Assembly (NCBI GenBank): GCA_948466265.1
Contig: CAOJZU010000005.1
Span: forward strand, 16,224-80,223
DNA length: 64,000 nt
Source: an uncultured Clostridium sp.
GTDB lineage: Bacteria; Bacillota_A; Clostridia; TANB77; CAG-508
Direction: 5' to 3'
In this document: piece after piece, positions 35,024 through 46,617 of the stretch
Numbering within the stretch: position 1 is the stretch's first letter
How the letters are laid out: the number at the start of each line of letters is the position of its first letter
Made by a program: the position numbers and the translations under genes
Notes under the pieces: generated by a model
Told to the model about the DNA's origin: nothing
Database searches by the model: none
Seen by the model: only the letters and a program-made list of their open reading frames with translations

Positions 35024-35463
35024 AACTATTTTTTAATAATTCTAATTGTGAAACAAGTAATGATTCCATTTTAGCTTTATAACTTGCTATTTGATCTTTT
35101 AAATCCTGTAATTCTTTTTGTTTTGCAAGTATTGATGCATCAATATTTGAAATTTGAGATTGTGCTGCACTTTGTGCATTACTCAACACTTTGTCTGCCT
35201 CTGCTCTAGCTGAATTTTTTATTTCTTCTGCTGCATTTTGTGCCATAAGTAAAGTACTTTGCAATGTTGATTCCATTTGTCTGTATTTTTCAACTTCTGA
35301 ATTCAGATTTTCTATTGTTTTCTTAGCTTCTGTAGCTTCTTTATATATTTTTTCATAATCTATTGTTAGTTCATCTAAAAAATCATCTACTTCCTCTGTG
35401 CTATATCCGATTTAACGCTCTTTTTGAAAACTTTTTATTTTCAATATCTAATGGTGTAATCAT
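35022..35463 (-). CDS. divIVA: DivIVA-domain cell-division protein (recoded, 146 aa)
   Basis: N-terminal MITPLDIENKKFSKRALN-GYSTEEVDDFLDE is the DivIVA membrane-binding module; a long coiled coil rich in Ala/Gln/Lys follows. It localises to curved membranes at septa and poles. The in-frame CGG at 35407-35409 falls at the invariant Gly before Y (RGY in the family). 442 nt minus one is 147 codons. It lies downstream of sepF, the usual division-gene order. Confidence 0.92.
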
Positions 35464-35498
35464 ATCAATTTTCTCCCTTCAAAGTAATTATGTACAAG

Positions 35499-35532
35499 AA
35501 AAGCGAAATTTAATATATTATTTCGCCTTTTT
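35499..35532 (-). terminator. hairpin between sepF and divIVA
   Basis: GCGAAAT / ATTTCGC stem with A/T flanks downstream of sepF. Confidence 0.55.
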
Positions 35533-35543
35533 ATAATCTATAA

Positions 35544-36002
35544 TTATTTAAGCCATGATACTGAAAGTTTTGATTTGACTTCGTCTCTACCCATTTCATT
35601 AGCTATATCATAGTTTGCTGGCGCAACTAAAAATATTGAATTAGATACTTTTTGTATATGTCCATTTAATGCACAAACACTACCGCTTATGAAATCTACT
35701 ATTCTTCTTGCTATATCTTTATTTACATACTCAAGATTAACTATGCAAGATTTTCTTTCAACTAAATATTGACAAATCTCTTCTGATTGTTCAAAAGTAG
35801 ATGGTTGAGATATAACCATTTTTACTTGATTTCCTTGTGGCATATCTACGACTTTACCTTTATTTCTACCAAATAATCTTCTTCCTTCTTCTTCATCATC
35901 TTCTTCCTGTTCATAGTCATAGTTTTCTAATTCTTCTTCCTCTTCCTCTTGTTCTACGCCAATGAAATTCCAAAATTTATTCATTAAATTGCTCCCAGCC
36001 AT
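35544..36002 (-). CDS. sepF: cell division protein SepF (152 aa)
   Basis: An acidic linker (about residues 18-45) follows an N-terminal amphipathic membrane-targeting stretch. The core SepF domain includes MVISQPSTFEQSEEICQYL, KSCIVNLEYVNKDIARRIVDFISGSV and IFLVAPANYDI. It anchors FtsZ to the membrane. The ATG at 36002 has AGGAGG 10 nt upstream. Frame intact; AGC GGT is out of phase. Confidence 0.95.
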   Translation of the reverse strand: MAGSNLMNKFWNFIGVEQEEEEEELENYDYEQEEDDEEEGRRLFGRNKGKVVDMPQGNQVKMVISQPSTFEQSEEICQYLVERKSCIVNLEYVNKDIARRIVDFISGSVCALNGHIQKVSNSIFLVAPANYDIANEMGRDEVKSKLSVSWLK

Positions 36003-36129
36003 TCTAATATAACCTCCTATTTTTTCCTTTGTAATTTTCTATTAATAGTATCTTATTTTTGGAGTAATTTGTCAATAGTTTTTCACGATTGTAATGTTTT
36101 TTTAATTTTTTTGTAATAATTCTGTAATA

Positions 36130-37395
36130 TTACTCTTTTGGATTAACAATTATCTCATCATAGAGGCTTATCTTTTTCATACTATATATCTCTTCTGTGT
36201 CATATCCAAGTTCTTCTAATTCTTCAGTTGTACAATTTCTTATTATTGAATAGTTTTTGTTTTGTTTTAAGACTTTTATTAGAATTTTGTCTTTATATCC
36301 AGCTCTATTTCTTAAGACTGATGTTTCTGCCCCTTCATCTATTATAGCCGAATTTACAATTTTTAAACCTTCAGTGCTCCACCAAATTACATCTATTGAT
36401 ATTTTTCTATATGCAATTAAATCTTCTACTGCTTTATTTGTCTTAAATATTATCATAACATCTCCGGTCCTCTTGCTGAACTATTTGCTCAATATCAGCA
36501 TCTATCTCTCTTGTATCGGAAAGCCTTAAAGTAACTGTTTGCCCGTACTACACTATTATGCGCCTCTTCTGAATTTAAGAACACAACAATATAACATTTA
36601 AAATTATTTACAATCTTTCCGAGAATTCGTACTTCTACCTATCGTTTGACCTGTTTTTAGATTATAACTTTCTAAAAGCTCTTTATTAAACTTCGAAAAA
36701 TTATTAGGTGATAGTTCTTCTTCAAAACCGATCTACTCTATAAGATATAACCCCACTTATGTTTGCATTTATATATTCTTGGCCATTGTTTAATTGTTCT
36801 TCATATCTTCTTCTCTGTTCAATTAATTTATTAATATGAGAACCAGCTGGACTAAGTTCTCCTGCAATCTTTGCCTTTTTAATTAATATTTCAGAAATAT
36901 CATCCTTATACTCTGCTAATTCTTTTATGTTATTACTTGAAAGGGATTTTATAAGTAATGTTTCTAATTGTTTATCAAGAAGCTGAATATCTGCAGGATA
37001 TGTACCTTTCTGCCCAGAAAGTGCCTCACCGAATTTCTTCATCTAGCTTAGCTATTTCTTCTTTTAGACTATCTTCATTATCACTATAATATCTAAATAC
37101 ATTTTCTCCTTTTGATACCTTCTCTCCTTCTGCTTTTATTTCCACTAATCCATTTTTATAATTTTCACCAGATAATACACTTTCTTCTCTTACAATATAG
37201 CCGATATGTTGTCTCTTCCTGATATATTTTTCCATTTTCTACAGCAAAAACATTAGTAGGTTTTATTATAAGCTGAATTAAACCATACAAAAAAGAAAGG
37301 AGCAGTATTACTACAAATATAAGTGTTAACAATATTGGTATTTTCTTGTTTAAATTATTACTTTTACTGTTTTCACTCATATTTTGTATTTTCAT
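36130..37395 (-). CDS. HlyD-like membrane-fusion/adaptor protein (recoded, 419 aa)
   Basis: One N-terminal membrane helix (IPILLTLIFVVILLLSFLYG). A lipoyl/barrel-like part follows (QEETTY-GYIVREESVLSGENYKNG), then a helical hairpin and C-terminal beta-domain (ANISGVISYRVD-GFEEE, GQTVTLRLSD). This is the HlyD-like protein commonly found next to sepF in clostridia; its role there is not established. Six in-frame CGG triplets shift to Gly: 37201-37203, 37029-37031, 36728-36730, 36619-36621, 36543-36545 and 36464-36466. 1,266 nt minus six is 420 codons. The ATG at 37395 abuts the AAAGGA site, so the second Met may be the real start. Confidence 0.82.
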
Positions 37396-37402
37396 TCCTT
37401 TC

Positions 37403-38330
37403 TTATGTATAATATGTTTTTAAAATCTTCTCTATGTTTTTTTCTATTTCATCTTGCATGTCAATCCAAACTCCGATTTTCATTTTTTCTAAACCATGTT
37501 AATTGTCTTTTAGCATATCTTCTTGTCCCCATTTTAATTTTTTCTATCATTTCATGCTTAGTAATTAATCCATCTAAATATTCTTTTGTTTCCTTATATC
37601 CAAGAGCTTGCATACATGTTGGCATTTCTTTATATCTACTTAAAATGCTTTTTACTTCTTCTATTAAGCCTTGCTCTATCATCAAATCTACTCTTTTATT
37701 TATCTTATCATATAGCACTTCCCTATCCATATTTGTTATAAACAACTTATAATCAAACTCTATTCCATTTTTCTTTGACTCAATTTCTTGTTCAGTTTTT
37801 GTTTTTCCCGTTTCTCTATATATTTCAAGCACTCTAATAATTCTTTTGTTATCATTTCTTGAAATATTTTGCATAGCTTCTTTGTCTATTTTTAAAGCTT
37901 CTTCATATAAAACATCTAGCCCTTCTTCATTTACTCTATTTTCTAAATATTTTCTATATTTGTTATCTACACTTGTTTCTTTATAGTCAATACCGATTTA
38001 CAAGCGAATTAATATAAAGCCCGTGTTCCTCCGAACCACAATTGGCGTTTTTCCTTTTGCAATAACTGTTTTTATTGCTTCTATAGCTTCTTTTTTATAT
38101 CTCGCAACACTATATCTTTCACTTGGCTCTACAAAATCTAGCATATGATGAGGTATTCCTTGCATTTCTTCTTTATTTGGTTTTGCACTTCCAATATCCA
38201 TATATTTATATATTTGCATAGAATCTGCAGATATAATTTCTCCATCTACTTTTTTTGCAAGTTCAATAGAAAGTAGCGTCTTACCTGACGCTGTTGGTCC
38301 TGCAATAACTATAACTTTATCTTTTATCAT
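37403..38330 (-). CDS. miaA: tRNA dimethylallyltransferase MiaA (recoded, 307 aa)
   Basis: Isopentenylates A37 of tRNAs. P-loop GPTASGKT at about residues 11-18, [24 protein letters not shown], the conserved [15 protein letters not shown] and the C-terminal [13 protein letters not shown]. Four in-frame CGG triplets shift to Gly: 38031-38033 and 38021-38023 (both within VGGTGLYI), 37993-37995 and 37473-37475. 928 nt minus four is 308 codons. Hypomodified A37 is known to affect frame maintenance, so this gene deserves attention in a recoding host, but it appears functional if the shifts work. Confidence 0.95.
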
Positions 38331-38352
38331 ATTTCCTTCTTCCTGTTTTTAT

Positions 38353-38773
38353 CTACCCTAAGAGACTTTGTATAAATCCACCTATATAATTTGTCTCAAA
38401 AATAAGCATTATTATAAAAATCACCAAAAGAATTATTATACGTTTTCCTGCTTTACTTGTATCTATAACTTTGTCTTTTACTTTTCCAAATACATTTCCA
38501 AGTATCCCAAGAACTACCATCGAGTTAATTGGTGTAAATATCCATTTCATAACTGATGTGACATCATTTAATGCTTCCTCATTTTTTGAATTTAATCCTG
38601 CTTCTCCCATTTTACAAATTATTGATGTAAGTAGATACATTATAATTGTTCCGAATTACTATATAAATAACTCTTTTACTTTTCTCATATGAATTTGTAT
38701 TGTGGTATATTGTCACACAAGATATAGCAAATATTATAAATGCAATTACCCTTGTTATTGTAACTACTGGCAT
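38353..38773 (-). CDS. uncharacterised membrane protein (recoded, 139 aa)
   Basis: The start at 38773 has GGAGGAAG upstream. There are about four hydrophobic segments (TRVIAFIIFAISCVTIYH, YIVI-GTIIMYLLTSIIC, IFTPINSMVVLGILGNVF, IIILLVIFIIMLIFETN). I do not recognise the family. One in-frame CGG at 38651-38653 shifts to Gly inside the second segment. It is the gene between mutL and miaA on the same strand, spacing 22 nt to miaA. 421 nt minus one is 140 codons. Confidence 0.7.
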
Positions 38774-38821
38774 TTATTCTTCCTCCTAAATCTATTTAAT
38801 AAGGTTAATTTACCTATGCCT

Positions 38822-38882
38822 GTGCATATTTGCAAAGTAAAATGCACATATGGACGCCAAAATCTTTGATTTTGCTAACGTC
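38822..38882 (-). terminator. two hairpins downstream of mutL
   Basis: GACGTTAGCAAAATC / GATTTTGGCGTC (imperfect) and GTGCAT...ATGCAC stems follow the mutL stop on the minus strand. T-tracts are weak. Confidence 0.45.
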
Positions 38883-38890
38883 TAATTTTC

Positions 38891-41491
38891 TTATTTTCTT
38901 CTAGCAAATTTCTTTTCAATATCCATTTTACTAAGTTTTATAGCTGTTGGTCTTCCATGTGGACAAGTAAATGGATTTGGAAGTTTAAGTAATTCATCAA
39001 GTAAGCTTTCTACTTCTTCTTGTGTTAGTACCATATTAGCCTTTACAGCTGCTTTACAAGCAATTGTCGCAATAAATCTTTCTTCTATTTCTTGTTTTGC
39101 AGTTCTTGCTACAGTATTTATTTCATCTAGAGTTTCTAAGAATAATTCTTTTGTATCTAAGTCTAAGCAAATATTAGGTACTCCAGTAAGCTTTATAGTA
39201 TTTTCTCCAAACTCCTCTAACACAAATCCTGCTTTTTCAAACTTGTCCATGTTTTCCCTTGCTATATCCATTTCTTTATGTGTTAAAGTTATTACATCTG
39301 GAAGTAGCATAAGTTGTGAATCTTTATCTTCATCTGAATAATAATTTTGTTTTACTTTTTCATACATTATTCTTTCATGTGCTGCATGTTGGTCTAAAAT
39401 ATATAGTTCGTCTTTAATTTCTAATATAATATATGTCCTAAATGCAATTCCAATAAATCTATATGGTAATTTGCTTTTAGCTTCTTCATCTTCTTCAAAT
39501 AAATTTATATTGCTATTAACTATATCATTTGCATTAATTTCTTCTTTTTGTTCATCTACAGAAGGTTTTGCTTTATTTCCAAAAATTTGTGCATACATAT
39601 CATTAAATTGACCAGCAGGAATAGTTGGTGTTACATTACTTTTGCTTTGCTCACGTAATATATTTAAAAGTATGTCTCCTGGTTTCTGTCCTTCTATATC
39701 AATTTGACTTTCGTTAGAATTTGTTCTTTCCTCATTTGGTATTTCTATATTTTGTGCTGCCTGTTGTATTTCTTCAGTATTTATAATTTTTGTTTCATAA
39801 TCTTCATTATTTTCTAAAGCCATATTATTTAATATATTTTCTGTTTTAGGTGGTACAAGTGTAAAATTTGAAAAGGTTTCATCAAACAAATCTTTTTTAA
39901 CTGGTTCATTTGATGCTTCAGTATAATTACTTTGATAATCATTATTACCTTTCTTTTCAGCTATTTTTTGATTTAGCATTCTTCTCCATTCTGGAATCTC
40001 TTCCTCATAAGAGCTTTTTTCTATTTCATCCACTGTATTTACACTTTCAATTTTACTTTCATCTTGTAATTGATTTGTTTCACTTTGCCTAGAAGCCTGT
40101 GCAATTTTTGATATTTTTTCTCTTATTTGCTCAGCAGTGAGGTTTTTTCCCATTTGCATAAATTCATTTATTGTATTTTTTATAGCCTCTTCTTTATTAA
40201 TTGGATCTATTATAGTTTCATTTGAATTTGTTTGAAAATTTTCACTAAAATTATCTTCTTTTACTTTTTCAGGTACATCTAAGTTTTCTTGTAAATCCTT
40301 GCTTTCTACTTGGTTTTCATTTTCTCCATTTTTACTATTGTAAATACTTTCAATTAAATTTTCTCCCTCATCAGCATTTTTTGCAATTTTTCTAAATAAG
40401 CCTGCTAAGCCAGAATTTGTCTCTTGTTCTTCTCCCATTTTTCCTCCTTCTATACTTTCATTTTTTATTGCTAATTGTGAACCTGAGTTCGCAATTAGTT
40501 CTGCTTTTAAAAGCGTATCTTGTATGCCACAATATACTGCTTTAAATACCTTTTGTTCTTCCTCAAATCTAACCTCAAGTTTAGCAGGATGAACATTCAC
40601 ATCTACTTTACTTGGATCCATTTCTATATCTAAAATTAAGAATCCAAATTTTCCTATTGGTATCATTCCCTTAAATGCTTTCTCTGCTCCACCTGATAGT
40701 ATTCTATCTTTTACATATCTTTTATTCACAAAAAAGATTTGATTTGACCTATTTGACCTTGCTATTTCTGGTTTTCCTACAACGCCTGCTATTTTTATTC
40801 CTTCAAATTCATAATTTATATTTAAACAAGCAGAGGCAACAGTCTTTCCATATATACTATATATAACATTTTTAATATCACCATCACCGATTTGTTTGGA
40901 TGACCGTCTTTCCTGAATTTATAAATTTAAATGATATTTCAGGATGTACTAAAGCAAGTCTTGTAATAATATCTTCTATATATCCGAGCTTCTGTATAAT
41001 CTTTTTTTAGAAATTTATATCTTACTGGTGTATTAAAGAAAAGTTCATTTACTGTTATAGAAGTCCCTGTTCTTGCTCCAACTTCTGTTACTTCTTTAAT
41101 ATCTCCTCCTTCTACAATAATTTTATATCCAGTATCCCCATTTTCTGTTTTAGATATCATTTCAACCTTTGAAACAGCAGCAATACTGGCTAAAGCCTCT
41201 CCTCTAAACCCCATAGACTTTACTTCATTTAGATCATCTGCTGTTCTTATTTTAGAAGTTGCATGTCTTTCAAATGAAAGCTCTAAATCTTCTTTTTCAA
41301 TTCCTTTTCCATCATCTGTTACTCTTATATACGATATTCCGTCCGTTTTTTATTTCTACACTTATATTTTTTGCCCCTGCATCTATAGAATTTTCCACCA
41401 TTTCTTTTATAACTGATGATGGTCTTTCTATAACTTCTCCTGCTGCTATCTTATTTATAGTAAGTTCATCTAAAACTACAATATTTCCCAT
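38891..41491 (-). CDS. mutL: DNA mismatch repair protein MutL (recoded, 865 aa)
   Basis: GHKL ATPase ([50 protein letters not shown]), a long acidic linker of about 290 aa, and the C-terminal endonuclease domain ([25 protein letters not shown]). Three in-frame CGG triplets shift to Gly: 41339-41341 (VEIKNG-GISYIRV), 40984-40986 (YTEA-GYIEDII) and 40887-40889 (IQTN-GDGDI). At 41339 the preceding AAC GGA is out of phase and normal, so the two adjacent glycines use one plain and one recoded codon. 2,601 nt minus three is 866 codons. Confidence 0.96.
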
Positions 41492-41668
41492 ATATTTTAG
41501 CTTCCTTTCTAATATGTTTATAAGTCCATTTTTTCATATGATTATTCAGATTAAATTATATCATTTAATGAAAAATTTGCAAGTATTTTTTTACATTTGA
41601 TTTTTATGTAAATATATGTTATAATTTGATTTCAAGTAATAAATTTATCTAAGAAATGGAGTAAAAAT

Positions 41669-42151
41669 ATGCATAACACAGTTTCAAGTTTTCATATACC
41701 TAGATGGAATGAACTTCCTAATCTAGATTTATATTTGGATCAATTAGTTACAATACTTGAAAAATATTTAAAAGAATATATTGGAAATAAAGATGACACT
41801 ATAATAACTAAAACTATGATTAATAATTACGTAAAACAAGGATTAATCAAGCCTCCTAGAAAGAAAAAATATAATAGACTTCATATAGCAACATTATTTG
41901 TTATATGTATTTTAAAGCAAATTTATAGTATAAGTGATATAAATGAGCTTATTATGCTTGCAATAAAAACTGCAAAATTTAATTCAGCTTATGATCAGTT
42001 TTGTGAAGCACTTGAAAAAGCTATACTTTATACTTTTGAAGGAGTTGAATATACAGTTCCAGATATGTCATTTGAGCAATCTCTTTTAAAGAGTGTTGCC
42101 CAATCTTTTGCAAGCAAACTTTATGTAGAAAAAACATTCTTACATAAATAG
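41669..42151 (+). CDS. DUF1836 domain-containing protein (160 aa)
   Basis: Matches the pattern of DUF1836 proteins: IPRWNELPNLDLYLDQLVTIL near the N-terminus, TKTMINNYVKQGLIKPPRKKKYNR (a MerR-like winged helix segment) and HIATLFVICILKQIYSI. Likely a DNA-binding regulator; target unknown. Intact frame and no CGG. It is divergent from mutL. Confidence 0.85.
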   Translation: MHNTVSSFHIPRWNELPNLDLYLDQLVTILEKYLKEYIGNKDDTIITKTMINNYVKQGLIKPPRKKKYNRLHIATLFVICILKQIYSISDINELIMLAIKTAKFNSAYDQFCEALEKAILYTFEGVEYTVPDMSFEQSLLKSVAQSFASKLYVEKTFLHK

Positions 42152-42181
42152 ACTTGTTACAATAAAATTATATATATAATA

Positions 42182-42210
42182 TTGACCTTCTTTTGTTTTT
42201 ATGTTAATAT
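42182..42210 (+). promoter_or_regulatory. sigma-A-type promoter of unit (e)
   Basis: TTGACC, 17-nt spacer, TAATAT, 41 nt upstream of the ATG at 42251. Confidence 0.6.
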
Positions 42211-42250
42211 TAATTATATTAGCAAAAGCTAAAAAAGGAGGAATTTATCT

Positions 42251-42760
42251 ATGAGTTTTTGTACAAACTATGGTACAATTAATGGCACAAATTTGATTGA
42301 TGTTACAGCAGTTACTATTCCACCGGGTGCAGGAAGTCAAATCCGGATATATGTTGATTACTTGATTAACATATATAATGGAAAACAAATTAATTCCTTT
42401 AATTATCAAAATTCCATTGTTATACAAATTACATTCTCTGATGCTGAAAACCGCAATAATTTTATAGAAGATGTAAATAAAACTATTGAAACAGGCAAAC
42501 TTGCTTCTATTAATGCTAACGAAGTTAATAATCTTTCTAACATGGTTCTTGATTTTTTCAAGATTATGGATGGCTTAAATCCTTTTCTTGATTTAGTTAA
42601 GAATAATGGTGGTATTGATAATGCTAAAAGCAGTTGCGCTGAGTTTGAAAAAGCACGAATGGAAGGCACTCTTTCCCCAGAAGTGTTGGATGCTAAAAAA
42701 TGCTTCGAAACATTTATGGAGGAGTATTTAATCGGTAGAACTTTTATGGAAAAAAATTAA
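42251..42760 (+). CDS. uncharacterised 169-aa protein, single-gene unit (e)
   Basis: Not recognised. AGGAGG lies 9 nt before the ATG. The N-terminal 75 residues are strand-rich (LIDVTAVTIPPGAGSQIRIYVDYL, NSIVIQITFSDAENRNNF), and the rest is helical with a late Cys pair. No signal peptide. Codon 32 is CGG (42344-42346) and must be Arg; the +1 reading stops eight codons later. It has its own promoter and a strong terminator, and its codon use is richer than the neighbouring DUF1836 and UPF0182 genes. Confidence 0.7.
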   Translation: MSFCTNYGTINGTNLIDVTAVTIPPGAGSQIRIYVDYLINIYNGKQINSFNYQNSIVIQITFSDAENRNNFIEDVNKTIETGKLASINANEVNNLSNMVLDFFKIMDGLNPFLDLVKNNGGIDNAKSSCAEFEKARMEGTLSPEVLDAKKCFETFMEEYLIGRTFMEKN

Positions 42761-42786
42761 AAAAGGAAATATTAAGTCGACAACCA

Positions 42787-42812
42787 GAGCCGCCAGTGTT
42801 TTTTGGCGGCTC
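42787..42812 (+). terminator. intrinsic terminator of unit (e), bidirectional
   Basis: A 9-bp GC-rich stem GAGCCGCCA / TGGCGGCTC followed by T-rich sequence, between unit (e) and the convergent UPF0182 gene. Confidence 0.88.
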
Positions 42813-42825
42813 GTGTTTTATTTTA

Positions 42826-45631
42826 TTATCGTACAACATTATTACTATCTACTGAACTATTTTCATTAATTGTAGTATTATCTGTTGATTCATTATTTCC
42901 ATTTTCATCTTCTTTTGCCTTTTCAAGTTGAGTTATCAATGCTTGTAAAGCTTCGATATCTCTTCCTATCTGAGACCAATCATTTGCATCATTTGACTCT
43001 TTTAAATTATTATTAGCCTTTATTACCGCTTCAACTAATCCCTCTATTGTACTAGTATCTTCGACTTCAATACTTACTGCTCCATTTGGAGATAGTAGAT
43101 TTTTAATTGCTTTACTCAAATTATCTCCAATTGCAACTTTATTTCCTGATGCAACAACCACTTTCTTTAAAACTGGTACACTATTAGTTTCATTAAGTGA
43201 AGTTTGATATATTGGAACTACATATAGAAGTGTCTTATCAATAGGAACAATTATCATTTCCTTTGAAATCTTTGTGCCTGTAACATTTAGTGCAGATATT
43301 TCAGCAGATATTGTTTCATCTTGCTCTATTAGATTATCTAATTGCATTGGTCCGAAGTACAGCTCCATCTCCTGAAAATTTATATAGCGAAAGTTTATTC
43401 TTTCCGTTCTTCTACTGTTCCGGATAAGATATGCATTTAAACTCTCTTTTCCAAATTGGTTATAGCTAATTACAAGTCCTAATTTACTTTCATCTGTATC
43501 TATTTCTTTTACAAGAGTATATACAGGTTTCATTTCTGCCTTTGCAGTTTTTGTAGGTAAACTAGAATATGATGCTATTTCCCATATATCATTACCTCTA
43601 TATAGCACGTCAGCTGATATATCATGATATATATTTAGCATTTCTGATTGTATCTTATACAGAAACTCTGAATATGTAAAAGATTTTGATATTCCATTAG
43701 GTATTTCAGACATATCTTTAAACAATGTACTGTACATATTATTATACACCATTGCAATTGGGTCTGTTTTATCAGTTATATAGAATGAAGTTTCTCCACT
43801 AAATGCATTTACAATTACTTTTACTGAATTTCTTATATAATTTATCTCTCTTGTATCATTTTTGTAAACAAGTTTTGTCTTTTGAGAATAAGGATAGTCA
43901 TTAGAAGCAGTGTATGCATCTATCACCCAAAAAAGATCTCCTTCGTCAGATATTACTAAATATGGTTCTTCATCATACATTAAGTATGGAATAATTTTCT
44001 CTGCTCTTTTTATTACATTAGTATTTAGTAATATTTTAGTATCTGAACTTTTTACTACTAACCCTAAATTACCTGTTTTTATTCCAACACATAATCTATC
44101 TAACAAATTTAAGGAAATTCCGTCCGCTCACCTGAATATGTATATGTTACATTATTATTAGCACTTTTTGGATAATCAAATTCTTTTTGTTCTTTTTGAA
44201 CAGTTTTTATTTTTGAATTCTTTGTTCCATAATATATTCTAGGTTCTTTTATTTTATCATTTTCAAAATCTCTTGATATATATTTTATATTTCCTGTCTC
44301 GTCTGTTTCACTAGCACTTCCGATAACTACTCCAAATCCATGAGTATACTCATCAGCCTCATTTTGGTTATCAAGTTCTCTTCCAGCAATATATGAAAGC
44401 TTATCATTATATAAAGAAGCCTTTGCTTTACTATATGTATAATATCCAGTATTAGTTTGTGTTTGTAATAAATTATTTATTACAACATTTTCTGTGACAA
44501 TAGGAATATTATTTATTACCTCTTCATTTTCGTTTGCTTCTTTCTCTGTTATTGTCCCTGTACTATCTATTGTCTTTTCATTTATATTTATATCATAAGC
44601 ATTCTTTGTAAATGCTATATTATCTGATATATACGATTTTTGTTTGTCAAGTTCGCTTCCTCTTATAAAAAATACATTATATCCAACTAATACTACAAAT
44701 AATGCTACCAAATACATTGGAACAACTGCAAGCGATTTTATTACTTTCTTTGTATTATTTTTCTTAAATGCTCTTATTGCTAAATAAACTGAAAGTACAA
44801 TTATTATTCCAAGTATTCTGTATCCCCATATTTTAATTCCATCAGTAGCTCCGACTTCCAATTATAACTGTCTTCATTTTATCATCCAATGTCAAAAATG
44901 GCCCAGTCTCTATATTTTGCATATTAAAGAATAATATTCCTGCAATAAATATGCTAGCTAGCATAAAGTTAAATAATAATTGTTTTATAAAAGTATTACT
45001 TCTAAGCGTTGCTCCATCTATTCCATCAAAATATACATTAAAAATTATAATATAATATGCAACTATGTATATTGTTAGCATAATTGTAATTGTTAATCCA
45101 TAATAAAGTAATTGTCCGAATTAATGGTGCTTGGAACATATAGAATCCTAAATCCACACCATATACAGGATCTGTTTGTCCAAACCATGCTGCGTTTGTA
45201 AATAATATCACTTTATATAGAAATAAATTTGATACCACAATGCTTGTAACAAGACCAATCATTAAAGCAAGTGATTTGTTTGGGAGTTTTGGCATTTCTT
45301 TTTTATCTTCATCAAAAAATTTTTTTAGTCCCCTTTTAATCATTCTATTCGTTATACATACTAGAAAATATATAAATATGAAATTAATAGCTCCAATAGA
45401 AATCTTATATCTAACATTTTGATTAAATACCTCTTCGTATCCTTCTCCAATTTCTACTGTCTCTAAATATTCTGCCCTGTACGCCATCAATGAACCAAGT
45501 AAAAATAGCAAAATAGCAAAAATTACAATAAGTGTTCTTTTCTTCATTTTCTTTTTATTTGGAGCATTTTCTTCTACCTTTACTTCTGCTTTCTTCTCTT
45601 CAGCTTCTTTGTTTTCTATGTTTTCACTCAA
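42826..45631 (-). CDS. UPF0182-family large membrane protein (recoded, 932 aa, seven shift sites)
   Basis: Seven or so N-terminal membrane segments, a large extracytoplasmic region (FTNAAWFGQTDPVYGVDLGFYMF is typical of UPF0182) and a Gln/Glu/Asn-rich tail. Seven in-frame CGG triplets shift to Gly: 45116-45118, 44851-44853, 44124-44126 and 44120-44122 (adjacent codons in GE-G-G-ISLNLLDRL), then 43420-43422, 43404-43406 and 43352-43354. The last three lie within 71 nt and together restore the frame, so the zero frame looks open there but encodes a nonsense block. With shifts the family segment LI-GTVEE-GKNKLSLYKF...VL-GPMQLDNLIEQDE appears. 2,806 nt minus seven is 933 codons. Confidence 0.93.
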
Positions 45632-45657
45632 AACTTTCTCCTCCTAACTATTAAAAT

Positions 45658-46566
45658 TTAGATTATTGCTTTTACAAAATCTTCAGAATTAAAGACTTCC
45701 ATATCATCTATTTGCTCTCCAACTCCTATAAATTTTACTGGTATTTTATTTTCATGTACAATACCTATTACTACTCCACCTTTTGCTGTTCCATCAAGTT
45801 TAGTAAGAACAAGTCCTGTAATATTACTAACTTCTTTAAATGCTTTTACTTGTTCTATCGCATTTTGACCAGTAGTTCCGGTCTATTACAAGTAATGATT
45901 CTTTACTGCTCTCTGGTAATTCCTTTTCTATAACTCTTTGTATTTTCTCTAATTCGTCCATCAAATATTTTTTATTATGAAGTCTTCCTGCAGTATCACA
46001 TATAAGAACATCTATATTTTCTTCTTTTGCTTTTTTTATTGCTTCATATACAACAGATGCAGGATCTGCCCCTTCTTCCTTTTTTACTATATCACAGCCT
46101 ACACGTTTTGCCCATATCTCTAATTGTTCTACTGCTGCTGCCCTAAATGTATCTGCTGCTGCAAGCATAACTTTTTTCCCATCTTTTTTTAATCTATTTG
46201 CAATTTTACCAATTGAAGTTGTTTTTCCGAACTCCGATTTACTCCAATGACTAATATTACTGATGGTATGCTTTCAAGCTTTATACTATTATCACATACT
46301 TCTAATATATTTTGCATTTCTTCTCTTAACACATTTTTTACTTCTTCTGCATCTTTTATGTTTTCTCTTTTTATTCTATTTCTTAATCTTGATATTATTT
46401 CTAAAGATGTATCCATTCCTATGTCTGACATTATAAGTGCTTCTTCAAGTTCTTCTAGAAGCTCTTCATCTACTTTCCTAAAAGCACTAAACACTCCATT
46501 TATTTTATCATCAAATGATGTTTTTGTCTTACTTAAGCCTGATTTTAATTTGTCAAAAAATCCCAT
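45658..46566 (-). CDS. ftsY: signal recognition particle receptor FtsY (recoded, 301 aa)
   Basis: SRP GTPase docking ribosomes at the membrane. The ATG at 46566 has GGAGG 8 nt upstream. N domain, then G1 IGVN-GV-GKTTSIGKIA, DTFRAAAVEQL, DTAGRL and a C-terminal TKLDGTAKGG. Three in-frame CGG triplets shift to Gly: 46234-46236 and 46227-46229, both within the G1 P-loop, and 45878-45880 (LLVID-GTTGQNA). 909 nt minus three is 302 codons. ftsY is normally essential. The gene lies just upstream of UPF0182 on the same strand. Confidence 0.96.
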
Positions 46567-46617
46567 ACGTTTTTCCTCCGTTAAATATTGTATCATATAT
46601 TTAAAAAAATGTAAATC

